From: Magnetospirillum sp. SS-4
GTDB lineage: Bacteria; Pseudomonadota; Alphaproteobacteria; Rhodospirillales; Magnetospirillaceae
Assembly (NCBI RefSeq): GCF_902729425.1
Contig: NZ_LR746531.1
Coordinates: 62,001-126,000, forward strand
Direction: 5' to 3'
DNA: 64,000 nt
In this document: positions 53,981-63,139 of the stretch, piece after piece
Layout of the letters: each line of letters begins with the position of its first letter
Position numbering within the stretch: position 1 is the stretch's first letter
The notes under the pieces: model-generated
The model's input: only the letters and a program-made list of their open reading frames with translations
What the model was told of the DNA's origin: nothing
Databases searched by the model: none
Translations under genes and position numbers: made by a program

Positions 53981-54085
53981 TCAAGCGGTCTTGGTGGCGC
54001 CGGTTTTGGTAGTGACGACGGACTCCGTCGCCGGGATCTGGTCCCGGACGGCAAGGCTGTTCGCGGCGACTGCGCAACCCGGCAT
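53981..54085 (-). CDS. Possible 34-residue mini-gene
   Basis: A 34-codon ORF starting at ATG 54085 with GGAGG five bases upstream, ending in TGA at 53981, and followed 27 bases later by a strong terminator. Sequence is Ala/Thr-rich (AVAANSLAVRDQIPATESVV, tail KTGATKTA) with one Cys; no membrane helix. Nothing else would use this terminator on this strand except read-through from PPK2. It could be a small protein, or a leader/sRNA with a fortuitous ORF. Confidence 0.4.
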   Translation of the reverse strand: MPGCAVAANSLAVRDQIPATESVVTTKTGATKTA

Positions 54086-54159
54086 GGCGTCCTCCATCGG
54101 AAGGCCATGCTTTACCGGAACCCATGCCTGGGCGCAAGCGCAAAGGATCGGGGCGAAGC

Positions 54160-55695
54160 CTACTTTCCCTTCTTCTCCTTCTTGACCTTGCCGAGGGCGG
54201 TTTCCAGCGCGTCGGCGACGGTGCGCATCACCTTGACCCGGGCGAAGGACTTGGAATTGGCCTCGATCAGGGTCCACGGGGCGTTGCGGGTGGAGGTGCG
54301 TTCCACCATGTCGTTGACCGCCTGTTCGTACAAATCCCATTTCTCGCGATTGCGCCAGTCCTCGTCGGTCAGCTTCCATTTCTTGTATTCGATCTCGCCC
54401 CTGGCGGTGAACCGGGCCAACTGCTCCTCCGAGGTGATGTGAAGCCAGAACTTGCACATGACGATGCCATGGCCGGTCAACTGCTCCTCGAAATCGTTGA
54501 TCTCGCCATAGGCGCGGCGCCAGGCCTCGTCCGAGCAGAACCCCTCGACCCGCTCCACCAGCACGCGGCCATACCACGAGCGGTCGAACACGGTGACGCG
54601 GCCGGCCCGCGCGATATGGCGCCAGAACCGCCACAGGTAATGCTGGGCGCGCTCCTCCTCGGTGGGGGCGGCGATGGGAATCACCTGATAGTCGCGCGCG
54701 TTCAGCGCGTTGGTCAGGCGGCGGATGGTGCCGCCCTTGCCGGCGGCGTCCCAGCCCTCGAACACCAGGGCGGTGGAAACGCCCCGTTCCTTGGCGACGC
54801 GGTAGAGATGGGCGAGACGGGCGCGCTGTTCCTGGACCGCCTGGTTGTATTCAGCCCCCTCCAGGGTCTGGGACATGTCCAGCGACGACAGGATCGAGGG
54901 CTGGGAGGCAAGCGCCGCCGGCCCCCCGACCTTGGACTTGGCCGCCTTGCCCTTGATCTCGGCGTTGACCTTCCTCACCGTCTCGCGGTTGGACAGGTGC
55001 TTGGTGATGGCATCCTTCAGCGCCTGGAGCACCACGGCGGAGCGATAGCGGGAATCGGCACCCTCGACGATCTGCCAGGGGGCGTGGCCCTTGCTGGTAT
55101 GCATGATCATCCGCTCGGCGGCGGCGACGAACTTGTCGTAGAGACCGAAATGCTCCCAATCGGTGGCGGTGACCTGCCAGGCGGTCAGCGGGTCCTTCTC
55201 CAGCCCCTTGAGCCGCTTCTTCTGGGCCTTTTCCGACAGATGCATCCAGAACTTGAGGATCAGGGCGCCCTCATCGGCCAGGGCTTTCTCGAAATGGACG
55301 ATTCGCTCCAGTTTCTCGTCCAGTTCGGCCACGGTGGTCACGCCATGGACCCGGTCGACCAGCGGCGCGTGGTACCACGACGACAGGAACAGCCCAACCT
55401 TGCCCTTGGGCGGCAGGTCGCGCCAATAGCGCCAGTATTCCGGCCGTTCCCTCTCCTCGTCCGAGGGCTTGCCATAGGCCCTGGTGACGATCCAGCGCGG
55501 GTCCATCCATTCGTTGATCAGATTGACCGTCTCGTTCTTGCCGGCGCCGTCGACGCCGGCGAAGACCACGATGACCGGAAAATCGGCCTGACGCAGCTGC
55601 TGCTGCAAATCCAGCAATTCGGTACGCAGGCCCGGCGCCATGGCGTCGAAATCCTCGCGCGAAATCTTGCGCCCCAGCTCAGCCGCCTCAAACAT
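54160..55695 (-). CDS. Two-domain polyphosphate kinase 2 (polyP:AMP phosphotransferase type)
   Basis: A 511-residue PPK2 with two tandem kinase-like domains. Domain one (~35-240) has Walker A GVDGAGKNETV and SSWYHAPLVDRV; domain two (~280-510) has Walker A GWDAAGKGGTI, lid TVFDRSWYGRVLVERVEGF and HITSEEQLARF. The two-domain class is known as polyphosphate:AMP phosphotransferase, making ADP from AMP and polyP. The C-terminus is lysine-rich (KVKKEKKGK). ATG 55695 has GGGGGA upstream. Substrate is inferred by class only. Confidence 0.9.
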   Translation of the reverse strand: MFEAAELGRKISREDFDAMAPGLRTELLDLQQQLRQADFPVIVVFAGVDGAGKNETVNLINEWMDPRWIVTRAYGKPSDEERERPEYWRYWRDLPPKGKVGLFLSSWYHAPLVDRVHGVTTVAELDEKLERIVHFEKALADEGALILKFWMHLSEKAQKKRLKGLEKDPLTAWQVTATDWEHFGLYDKFVAAAERMIMHTSKGHAPWQIVEGADSRYRSAVVLQALKDAITKHLSNRETVRKVNAEIKGKAAKSKVGGPAALASQPSILSSLDMSQTLEGAEYNQAVQEQRARLAHLYRVAKERGVSTALVFEGWDAAGKGGTIRRLTNALNARDYQVIPIAAPTEEERAQHYLWRFWRHIARAGRVTVFDRSWYGRVLVERVEGFCSDEAWRRAYGEINDFEEQLTGHGIVMCKFWLHITSEEQLARFTARGEIEYKKWKLTDEDWRNREKWDLYEQAVNDMVERTSTRNAPWTLIEANSKSFARVKVMRTVADALETALGKVKKEKKGK

Positions 55696-55788
55696 GCGCG
55701 ATCCCCCCACGATAAAATCAACCCCAGGGATGGAGCCTAGGACGAAAGTGTGGAGTCGGCAAGGGCACTGCCGCAAGGCGCTGGTAGA

Positions 55789-57711
55789 ATGAGCATGGGC
55801 CTGGAATGCGATTGCGATTATACTCTCATCCCGCGAGTCCCAATCCCAAGAGGTCCAAAAACGGTGTCCGGTGCCTTCGCCGCCAGGCGGATCAGGGTCT
55901 CCATCGCTCTCATCTGGGTCGCCCTGACCCTTCTGGCCGTCCATGTCTATATCGACCTCAACCGATCCTACCAGGATGCGCGGGAACGGGGCGTTCGGCT
56001 TGCCACCTCCTATGCGCGGCTGGTGGCCGAGCATGCCGCCGGAACCTTCGACCGCGCCGACCTGGTGCTGGAACGCGCCGTCCGCCTGCCCCAGCCGGAA
56101 GATCTGGCGTCGGCGCGGCGCCTGGATGACAGCCGCCGCGCCGGGATCGAGACCGGGTTGAAGGCCATTCAGGCCAAGGCCCCGGCCATCGTCTCCATGA
56201 CCATGACCGATCACGACGGCTATGCCTTCGCCAACACCGTCGGCACCCCGCCCGGCGGCAATCTGGGTGATCGCGGCTATTTCCTGGCGCTGAAGGCGGG
56301 CGGGCCGGAACCGGCGGTGTCAGAGGTGGTCAAGGGCCGCATCTCCAACATCTGGGGCATCCAGGTGGCCCGGTCCATCCCGGTTCCAGGCGGCGGCTTC
56401 GGCGGCATGGTGGTCGCCAACGTGGGCATGACCAGCTACATGGAGGGGTTCTATGGCGGCCTGTCGCTGCCGCCGGGCAGCATCGTGTCGCTGCGCGACC
56501 TCCAGCACCGCCTGCTGGTCCGCCATCCGGTGCGCGAGGATCTGTTCGGAAAGGTGATCCCATCCGGTGAGTTCGCGCCCCTGTTCCAGGCCGGCGGCGA
56601 CGAGGGAATCTTCGATAGGGTTTCCCCCATCGACGGAGTGATGCGGCTGGTCGCGGTCAAGAAGTTGGCCAAATACGACATCTACGCGGTGGTCGGAATT
56701 CCCGAGACCGAGGTGCTGGGAGCCTGGATGCAGTCTCGCGATCAGGCCATCGTCATCCTGGCCCTGGCCCTGGCGGTCGCCGTCGTCGCCACCCTGCTGT
56801 CCCATTGGAAAGGCAAGGTGGACACGACGCTGCGGACCCAGCTGTCGTTCCAGGACGCCCTGTTCGACACCCTGCCCATCCCCATTTTCACCCGCGACGC
56901 CGACGGCCGGTTCGCCACCTGCAACAAGGCCTACGAACGCTATTTCGGGACGCGGAGGGAGGATCTGATCGGCAAGACGGTCTATGACGTGTTTCCCGGC
57001 GAGCTGGCCGCCAATTATGACGCCGCGGACCGCGAGGTCCTGGACGGATCGGGCAACAAGACCTATGAGATCGCGGTGGTCGCCGCCGACGGCTCCACGC
57101 GCCAGGTGATCATCGACAAGGCCTGCTATCAGGGCGCCGACGGCAGGCCGGGGGGCATCGTCGCCACGGTGGTCGACATCACCGAGCGCGAAACCATGGA
57201 ACGCGAGCTGTGGCGGCTGGCCACCACCGATCCCTTGACCGGCGTCGGCAACCGCCGCCACTTCCTGTCCATCGCCGAGGCCGAACTGGGCAAGGTCCAT
57301 CGCCACGGCCGGCCGCTCAGCGTCGTCACCTTCGACATCGACTGGTTCAAGCAGATCAACGACCGCTTCGGCCATGGGGTCGGCGACGACGTCATCAAGG
57401 CGGTTGCCGGGGTCTGCACCGGCGTTTCGCGCGACATCGACGTGGTCGGACGCATGGGCGGCGAGGAATTCGCCATTCTGCTGCCGGAAACCGATCTGGC
57501 GGCGGCGATGGAGGTGGCCCGCCGCCTGCACGAGCGCATCGGCGACATCCATATCGCCACCGACAAGGGTGAACTCAGCGTCACCGCCAGTTTCGGCGTC
57601 ACCCAGGTTCGTCCCGACGACGGCGACATCGACATCGCGCTGCGCCGCGCCGATCAGGCGCTGTACGAGGCCAAGGAAACCGGACGCGACAAGGTCGTGT
57701 TCCGCGATTGA
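55789..57711 (+). CDS. Membrane diguanylate cyclase with Cache-type sensor and PAS
   Basis: A ~640-residue protein. TM helix one (VSIALIWVALTLLAVHVYID) and two (AIVILALALAVAVVATLL) flank a periplasmic dCache-like sensor of ~270 residues, followed by a PAS domain (FDTLPIPIFTRDADGRFATC) and a GGDEF domain. The cyclase motif is GGEEF (VGRMGGEEFAILL), active form, and the inhibitory I-site RxxD is present as RDID five residues before it. The start is uncertain: ATG 55789 or 55795, or GTG 55864, which follows AGAGG and would remove an untypical leader. Confidence 0.9.
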   Translation: MSMGLECDCDYTLIPRVPIPRGPKTVSGAFAARRIRVSIALIWVALTLLAVHVYIDLNRSYQDARERGVRLATSYARLVAEHAAGTFDRADLVLERAVRLPQPEDLASARRLDDSRRAGIETGLKAIQAKAPAIVSMTMTDHDGYAFANTVGTPPGGNLGDRGYFLALKAGGPEPAVSEVVKGRISNIWGIQVARSIPVPGGGFGGMVVANVGMTSYMEGFYGGLSLPPGSIVSLRDLQHRLLVRHPVREDLFGKVIPSGEFAPLFQAGGDEGIFDRVSPIDGVMRLVAVKKLAKYDIYAVVGIPETEVLGAWMQSRDQAIVILALALAVAVVATLLSHWKGKVDTTLRTQLSFQDALFDTLPIPIFTRDADGRFATCNKAYERYFGTRREDLIGKTVYDVFPGELAANYDAADREVLDGSGNKTYEIAVVAADGSTRQVIIDKACYQGADGRPGGIVATVVDITERETMERELWRLATTDPLTGVGNRRHFLSIAEAELGKVHRHGRPLSVVTFDIDWFKQINDRFGHGVGDDVIKAVAGVCTGVSRDIDVVGRMGGEEFAILLPETDLAAAMEVARRLHERIGDIHIATDKGELSVTASFGVTQVRPDDGDIDIALRRADQALYEAKETGRDKVVFRD

Positions 57712-57763
57712 CCTTCCCGGCCCGGCTCCGCTACACCCAACGGGCAATGCGGGGGAGACGAGG

Positions 57764-58456
57764 TTGAGCGAGCGAGCGCCCGGCTTTTACGGCACCTATG
57801 CCAGCCACAAGGCCTATGCCACGCCCGAGATCGGGCCGAAGCAGATCCGGCGCTTCGATGCCGAGATCTGGCGGCCGGCCGGCTGCCGGCCGGCCATGTC
57901 GTTCCTGGAGATCGGCTGCGGCACCGGCGCCTTTCTGGCCTATCTGCGGGCCAAGGGGGTGACGCGGCTGCTGGGCATCGACCACGACCCCGCCCTGGCC
58001 GAGGTGATTCCGGCGGCGGCGCGGGGAGACTTCCTTTGCCGCGACGCCCACGAGGTCCTGACCGACACCGCGCTGGGGCCGTTCGACCGGGTGGTGCTGC
58101 TGGATGTGCTGGAGCATTTTTCGCCCGAGGAGGGACTGCATCTGTTGCAGGCGATCCGCGCCCGGCTGGCGCCCGGCGGGCGGGTGGTGATCAAGGTTCC
58201 CAATGCCGGCTGTCCGTGGGGGCTGCAATACCAGTTCGGCGACCTGACCCACCGCACCGCCTTTTCCCCCATCGCGCTGCGCCAGCTGGCCGACGCCGCC
58301 GGCTTTGCCCCGCCCATGATCCATGCCCAGCGGCAGGGATCGCGGCGGCGGCTGATCACCGATGCCGTGGTTCATCGCCTGCTGTCCTGGGCGCTGCTGA
58401 ATCCGCCGGAATTCTGGAGCGCCAATCTCTACGCCGTGCTGGCGGCAAGGCCGTGA
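57764..58456 (+). CDS. SAM-dependent methyltransferase
   Basis: A 230-residue class I methyltransferase. Motif I LEIGCGTGAFLAYLRAKG, then LGIDHDPALAEVIPAAARG and the DRVVLLDVLEHFSPEEGL motif. The start is TTG 57764 with GGGGGAG upstream; no ATG fits. Its stop overlaps the following membrane gene as TGATG. Substrate unknown; a glycan or lipid headgroup is suggested by the neighbour. Confidence 0.88.
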   Translation: MSERAPGFYGTYASHKAYATPEIGPKQIRRFDAEIWRPAGCRPAMSFLEIGCGTGAFLAYLRAKGVTRLLGIDHDPALAEVIPAAARGDFLCRDAHEVLTDTALGPFDRVVLLDVLEHFSPEEGLHLLQAIRARLAPGGRVVIKVPNAGCPWGLQYQFGDLTHRTAFSPIALRQLADAAGFAPPMIHAQRQGSRRRLITDAVVHRLLSWALLNPPEFWSANLYAVLAARP

Positions 58457-60036
58457 TGCGCCGGGCCGCCCTGCTGATCCTGCCGGCGCTGTTCGTCCTG
58501 GTCCTGTTCGTCATGCGGGGCAGTTCGCTGCCGTTCTGGCAGGTGTTCAACCTGGACCCCGATTACTATTACCTGCTGAACGGCCTGAGGATGGTGGAAG
58601 GGCTGGCCCCCACCGACGTCAGCCATCCCGGCACCCCGGTCCAGGCCTTCATCGCCATGGTGCTGCGGCTGATGCATGCCGGCCAGCCCGCCGGCGCCAT
58701 CGTCGAGGCGGTGCTGAACGACCCCGAGGCGCATCTGGTGGCGGTGACCACCGTGCTCTATCCGCTGGTCGGGCTTGCCCTGGCGGCGCTGGGGCACGGT
58801 TTCCTGGCGGCGACCGGACGGCTGGCCCCCGCCCTGCTGGCGCAATCGGCGCCGTTCCTGTCCATGATCATTCCCAAATTCGGGCTGCACCCCAAGCCCG
58901 AGCCGTTCCTGATCATCGCCGTCTGCCTGCTGGTCCTGGCGGCATTGCGGGCCGTCCGGGATGAATCCCCGACCGACCGCCGCGCCGGCTGGCTGGGGGC
59001 CGCCATCGGCTTCGGCGTCGCCTGCAAGGTGCAGTTCGCAGCCCTCGGCCTCGTGCCGCTGTTCCTGCTGAACCGCCGCCGGCTGTTCATCGTGCTGCCG
59101 CTGGCCACCATCGCCGGCTTCCTGGCGTTCACCTCCCCTGCCCTGCCGTCCCGCGACATCTGGTTCGACTGGATGGGCCGCATGATCCTCCACAGCGGCG
59201 CCTATGGCGCCGGCAGCGCCACGGTGATCGACGCCGGCCGCTATCCCAGGGCGGTGATCGGCCTGTTCGGGTCCAAGCTGATCTTCACCATCGTGTTCGC
59301 GCTGTCGCTGCTGACGCTGGCCGGCTATGCCCGCCTGCGCCGGCGCGGCCTGATCGGCCGCGACCGCCTGGCCCGCCTGCTGGCCGGCATCGTGCTGGCC
59401 CAATTGCTGACCGTGCTGCTGATCGCCAAGCAGGCCGCCGCCCATTACATGGTCCCGGCCCTGATGCTGACCGGCCCGGCCCTGGCGATCATCTGGGTGC
59501 TGTCGGGCAAGGTTTTCGCCGTCCGCGCCCACCGCCGCGCCTGGATCGGGGTGGGGGCGGTGCTGGCGTTGATCACCGCCCAGGCGGTGTGGAAGCAGAA
59601 CGCCGAGCTGGCCCGCTGGACCCGCGACGCCCAGGCCTTCGACATGGGCCGGTTCAAGGCCTGCGCCAAGATCGACTACGATTCGTCGTCGTCGCTGCCC
59701 TACGCCTTCCTGCGCGGCGACCTCAACGCCCAGGGGCGCTATTCGCCCGGGCTGGCCCGGATCATGCCGGCCGACACCTTCGCCTGGTTCATCAACGACC
59801 ATACATGGTGGAAACGCGGCTTCATGCAGTGGGACCGCCACCTGGACATCAAGGAGGTGGCCGCCGCCTGGCCCTGTCTGGTGTTCCGGGGCAATCAGCC
59901 CCACAACGCCTTGCCCATGGCCGCCGTGCAGATCCCCGGCTTTCGCCCCGACGACATCTGCGAGGTCGGCGAGGAAACCGTCTTCACCCGGGGCATAAAG
60001 TGCGACGGAACGCCTCCGGCGGCGCTTGCAAAATGA
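58456..60036 (+). CDS. GT-C-like multi-pass membrane protein, putative glycosyltransferase
   Basis: A 526-residue protein with roughly ten hydrophobic segments. An early acidic motif in FNLDPDYYYLLNGLRMVEGL resembles the catalytic Asp loop of GT-C glycosyltransferases (ArnT/PMT-like), followed by LAPTDVSHPGTPVQAFIAMV. The C-terminal ~130 residues are soluble and cysteine-containing (DDICEVGEETVFTRGIKC). GT-C membership is inference from layout. Coupled by four-base overlap (TGATG) to the methyltransferase. Confidence 0.65.
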   Translation: MRRAALLILPALFVLVLFVMRGSSLPFWQVFNLDPDYYYLLNGLRMVEGLAPTDVSHPGTPVQAFIAMVLRLMHAGQPAGAIVEAVLNDPEAHLVAVTTVLYPLVGLALAALGHGFLAATGRLAPALLAQSAPFLSMIIPKFGLHPKPEPFLIIAVCLLVLAALRAVRDESPTDRRAGWLGAAIGFGVACKVQFAALGLVPLFLLNRRRLFIVLPLATIAGFLAFTSPALPSRDIWFDWMGRMILHSGAYGAGSATVIDAGRYPRAVIGLFGSKLIFTIVFALSLLTLAGYARLRRRGLIGRDRLARLLAGIVLAQLLTVLLIAKQAAAHYMVPALMLTGPALAIIWVLSGKVFAVRAHRRAWIGVGAVLALITAQAVWKQNAELARWTRDAQAFDMGRFKACAKIDYDSSSSLPYAFLRGDLNAQGRYSPGLARIMPADTFAWFINDHTWWKRGFMQWDRHLDIKEVAAAWPCLVFRGNQPHNALPMAAVQIPGFRPDDICEVGEETVFTRGIKCDGTPPAALAK

Positions 60037-60086
60037 TGGGAAGAGGCTAGCCTTCCAGCTTGATTGTTTTCGACCAGGGGGACCTC

Positions 60087-60731
60087 ATGCTGGCCAAGGC
60101 CGTGACCATCGCCCAGCAGAAGGGCGGAGCGGGAAAGACCACCATCGCCGCCCAGCTTGCCGTCGCCTATGCCCGTGCCGGCATGCGGGTGGGACTGCTC
60201 GACATCGACCCCCAGGGCTCACTGGCGGCGTGGTACGAGGTCCGCAAGGCGCTGGTGGCCGAGGACGGTGCCGGCATCGCCTTCGTTCAGGCCTCGGGCT
60301 GGCGGCTGTCCACCGAGCTGGACCGGCTGCGGCGCAGCGTCGATCTGGTGCTGATCGACAGCCCGCCCCATGCCGAGACCGAGGTGCGGATCGCGGTGCG
60401 GGCCGCCGACCTGATCCTGGTGCCCATGCAGCCTTCGCCCATGGATCTGTGGGCCACCGGCCCCACCCTGGAGATGGCGCGCAAGGAGAAGTCTCCGGCC
60501 CTGATGGTGTTCAACCGCACGCCGGCCAAGGGAAAGCTGGTGGACGCGGTGCGCCGCAAGATCAGGGACGCCGAGATTCCTGTGGCGCAGACGGTGCTGG
60601 GCAACCGGGTCGCCTTCGCCGCCTCGATGATGGAGGGGGCGGGGGTCGTCGAAAGCAATCCGCGCCATGCCGCCACCAGGGAAATCAAGGCGCTGGCCGA
60701 GGAAATCGCCGCCAAGCTTGGACTGGGGTAG
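60087..60731 (+). CDS. ParA-family ATPase
   Basis: A 214-residue ParA/Soj-type ATPase: deviant Walker A QQKGGAGKTTIAAQLAVAYA with the signature Lys, LLDIDPQGSLAAWYEV and VDLVLIDSPPHAETEVRIAV. No parB or origin-like sites adjoin it, so it is more likely a solitary positioning ATPase than the chromosome partition pair. ATG 60087 follows GGGGGACC. Confidence 0.9.
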   Translation: MLAKAVTIAQQKGGAGKTTIAAQLAVAYARAGMRVGLLDIDPQGSLAAWYEVRKALVAEDGAGIAFVQASGWRLSTELDRLRRSVDLVLIDSPPHAETEVRIAVRAADLILVPMQPSPMDLWATGPTLEMARKEKSPALMVFNRTPAKGKLVDAVRRKIRDAEIPVAQTVLGNRVAFAASMMEGAGVVESNPRHAATREIKALAEEIAAKLGLG

Positions 60732-60736
60732 ACGGA

Positions 60737-61210
60737 ATGGATTACACTTACGGACTAGCCATCGGCTTCCACACCCTGGCGGCCACCGTCTGGGTCGGCG
60801 GCATGTTCTTCGCCCACATGATCCTGCGCCCCGCCCTGGCCGGCCTGGAACCGGCCCAGCGCCTGGGGGTGTGGCGGGAGGTGTTTCCCCGCTTCTTCCT
60901 GTGGGTGTGGCTCAGCATCGCCGCCCTGCTGGCGTCGGGATACGGGGTGCTGCTGGTGGGGTTCCGCGCCGGATTCGGCGGCGGTCCCAACCACGTCGAC
61001 CTGATGCAGTTGACCGGCCTGGTGATGATGGCGCTGTACGTGCAGCTGTTCTTCGGTCCGTGGCGCGGCTTCAAGCGGGCCTTCGCCGAAGGCGACCTGG
61101 CCGCCGCCGCCGGGTATCAGACCCGCATCCGCCATATCGTCACCGTCAATCTGGCGCTGGGCATCGTCACCATCCTGATCGGGACGGTGGGCGCGCTGCT
61201 CGGAGCGTAG
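60737..61210 (+). CDS. CopD-like membrane protein
   Basis: A 157-residue four-helix membrane protein: LAIGFHTLAATVWVGGMFFA is the His-Trp motif shared with CopD (copper import) and related heme-binding families. The conserved WVGGMFF and RHIVTVNLALGIVTILIG are seen. Starts six bases after parA stop. A copper role is not shown. Confidence 0.75.
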   Translation: MDYTYGLAIGFHTLAATVWVGGMFFAHMILRPALAGLEPAQRLGVWREVFPRFFLWVWLSIAALLASGYGVLLVGFRAGFGGGPNHVDLMQLTGLVMMALYVQLFFGPWRGFKRAFAEGDLAAAAGYQTRIRHIVTVNLALGIVTILIGTVGALLGA

Positions 61211-61232
61211 TTCTCTCGGGAGTGTTCTGATC

Positions 61233-61841
61233 GTGGACGCGAAGACGGATGTCGAGGTTCTCGCCAGGGAAACGGTGTTTCAGGGCTATTTCCGGGTGGA
61301 CCGCTACCGGCTGCGCCACCGCACCTTCGCCGGCGGCTGGAGCGCCGAGATGGTGCGCGAAGTGTTCGAGCGCGGCCATGCCGTGGTGGTGCTGCTCTAC
61401 GATCCCGACCGCGACGCGGTGGCGCTGATCGAACAGTTCCGCCCCGGCGCCTATGCCGCCGGCTGGCATCCGTGGCTGATCGAATGCGTCGCCGGCATCA
61501 TCGAGGACGGCGAGGACCCCGACGACGTGGCGCGGCGCGAGACCGAGGAAGAAGCGGGAGCCGTACCGCTGGACATGATCCATATCGGCGACTATCTGGT
61601 CACCGCCGGCGGATCGTCGGAAAGCTGCAAGCTTTATTGCGCCCGGGTGGATTCGTCGGCCGTTTCCGGAATTCACGGCCTGGAGGACGAGGGCGAGGAC
61701 ATCCGCGTCCTGGTGGTCTCCAGCGCCGAGGCCCTGGCCATGGTGCGGGACGGCCGCATCAACAACGCCATGGCTGCCGTCGCCATCCAGTGGCTGGCCC
61801 TGGAAAAGGACGGGCTGCGGGCGCGCTGGCCGCGGGAGTGA
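61233..61841 (+). CDS. NUDIX hydrolase, ADP-ribose pyrophosphatase-like
   Basis: A 202-residue Nudix enzyme. The box GIIEDGEDPDDVARRETEEE AG has the GX5EX7REUXEEXGU residues. Upstream GHAVVVLLYDPDRDAVALIE with QFRPGAYAAGWHPWLIECVA matches NudF/ADP-ribose-type proteins. GTG 61233 has GGGAG ten bases upstream. Follows the CopD-like gene by 22 bases. Substrate assignment is by family resemblance. Confidence 0.88.
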   Translation: MDAKTDVEVLARETVFQGYFRVDRYRLRHRTFAGGWSAEMVREVFERGHAVVVLLYDPDRDAVALIEQFRPGAYAAGWHPWLIECVAGIIEDGEDPDDVARRETEEEAGAVPLDMIHIGDYLVTAGGSSESCKLYCARVDSSAVSGIHGLEDEGEDIRVLVVSSAEALAMVRDGRINNAMAAVAIQWLALEKDGLRARWPRE

Positions 61842-61842
61842 T

Positions 61843-63066
61843 TCAGCCGAACATCAGCCGGCAGGCGATCACCGCCGCCACCAGGGCGGCGAGGTCGGCC
61901 AGCAGGCCGACGGCGAGGGCGTGGCGGATGCGCCGGACCTGCACCGCTCCGAAATACACCGCCAGCACGTAGAAGGTGGTCTCGGTCGAGCCGTAGATGG
62001 TGCCCAGCAGGATGCCAAGATAACCGTCGAGACCGATGGCCGGGTCCTTCAGGCTGGCGGCCAGCAATCCGTACGAGCCCGAACCCGACAGGGTGCGCAT
62101 GCCGGCCATCATCAGCGCCTCGGCCGGAACCCCCAGCGGCGCCGTCAGGCGTCCCAGCGGCTCCAGCAGCAGCGCCATGGCGCCCGAGGCCCGCAGCATG
62201 CCAATGGCCGCCAGGATCGCCACCAGATAGGGAATGATGCGGATCGCAACGGTGAAACCGTCCCTGGCGCCCTCGACGAAGGCTTCGTAAAGCCGTACCC
62301 GCCGGATCGCTCCGAACAGCAGCAACCCCGCCACCACCGCCGGCAGAATCCACGGGCCAAACGCCTTGCCGTGGATCACCAGGACCGGCAACAGCGCCAG
62401 CAGCACGCCCAGCACCGTCAGGCAGGGCCACAGCGCCCCCGGCTCGCCGCGCTCCACCACCGTCGGCGGTTCCGGCGACCACAGGCGCTGCATCGCCTTG
62501 GCGGCGACGACGGCGACGAGGGTGGCGGCGATGGTGGCGATCAGGGTCGGCGCCACCACGGCGGCCGGATCGGCCGAGCCCAGCGAGGCGCGCAGCGCGA
62601 TGACGTTGGTGGGCAGCAAGGTGATGCCGGCGGTGTTGATGGCCAGGAACAGCACCTGGGCGTTGCTGGCGATGCCCTTGCGGCGGTTCAATTCCTCCAG
62701 ATGCTCCATGGCGCGGATGCCGAACGGGGTGGCGGCGTTGCCGAGGCCCAGCAGATTGGCGGCGATGTTCATCACCATGGCGCCCATGGCGGGATGCCCG
62801 GCGGGAATGTCGGGAAACAGCCGCCGCAGCGCCGGCTCCAGCAGCCGCGCGATGGCGGAGAGCAGCCCCCCCTCCTCGGCGACCTTCATCACGCCGAGGA
62901 ACAGCGCCATCACGCCCACCAGCCCCAGGGCCAGCGGCACCGCCCCGGCGGCGGATTCGATCATGGCCGCCGACAGGGCCTCCATGGCGCCGCCCCGGCC
63001 GGTCAGTTCGGCGAAGGCGGCGACGGCGAACGAGACCAGGATCAGGGCAAGAAAGACGATGTTCAA
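61843..63066 (-). CDS. Fused SpmA-SpmB-like nucleoside-recognition membrane protein
   Basis: A 407-residue protein with about ten transmembrane helices. The N-terminal half is SpmA-like (NIAANLLGLGNAATPFGIRA), the C-terminal half SpmB-like (RTLSGSGSYGLLAASLKDPA, YGSTETTFYVLAVYFG), joined in one chain. Such fusions occur in non-sporulating Gram-negatives; in Bacillus the two are separate sporulation proteins. Transport or sensing role unknown. Convergent with the NUDIX gene, stop codons one base apart. Confidence 0.88.
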   Translation of the reverse strand: MNIVFLALILVSFAVAAFAELTGRGGAMEALSAAMIESAAGAVPLALGLVGVMALFLGVMKVAEEGGLLSAIARLLEPALRRLFPDIPAGHPAMGAMVMNIAANLLGLGNAATPFGIRAMEHLEELNRRKGIASNAQVLFLAINTAGITLLPTNVIALRASLGSADPAAVVAPTLIATIAATLVAVVAAKAMQRLWSPEPPTVVERGEPGALWPCLTVLGVLLALLPVLVIHGKAFGPWILPAVVAGLLLFGAIRRVRLYEAFVEGARDGFTVAIRIIPYLVAILAAIGMLRASGAMALLLEPLGRLTAPLGVPAEALMMAGMRTLSGSGSYGLLAASLKDPAIGLDGYLGILLGTIYGSTETTFYVLAVYFGAVQVRRIRHALAVGLLADLAALVAAVIACRLMFG

Positions 63067-63139
63067 GCGGATGGTTCCGAACGTGACCGGCCGAGCCTAC
63101 CAGAAGCCTTGGCGCGGCGCACCCGCCCGTCCGCCCCGC

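Noticed and set aside
58429-59904. 491-codon minus-strand ORF opposite the GT-C-like gene
   Set aside because: Gln/Gly/His-rich shadow; the plus strand has hydrophobic helices and translational coupling.
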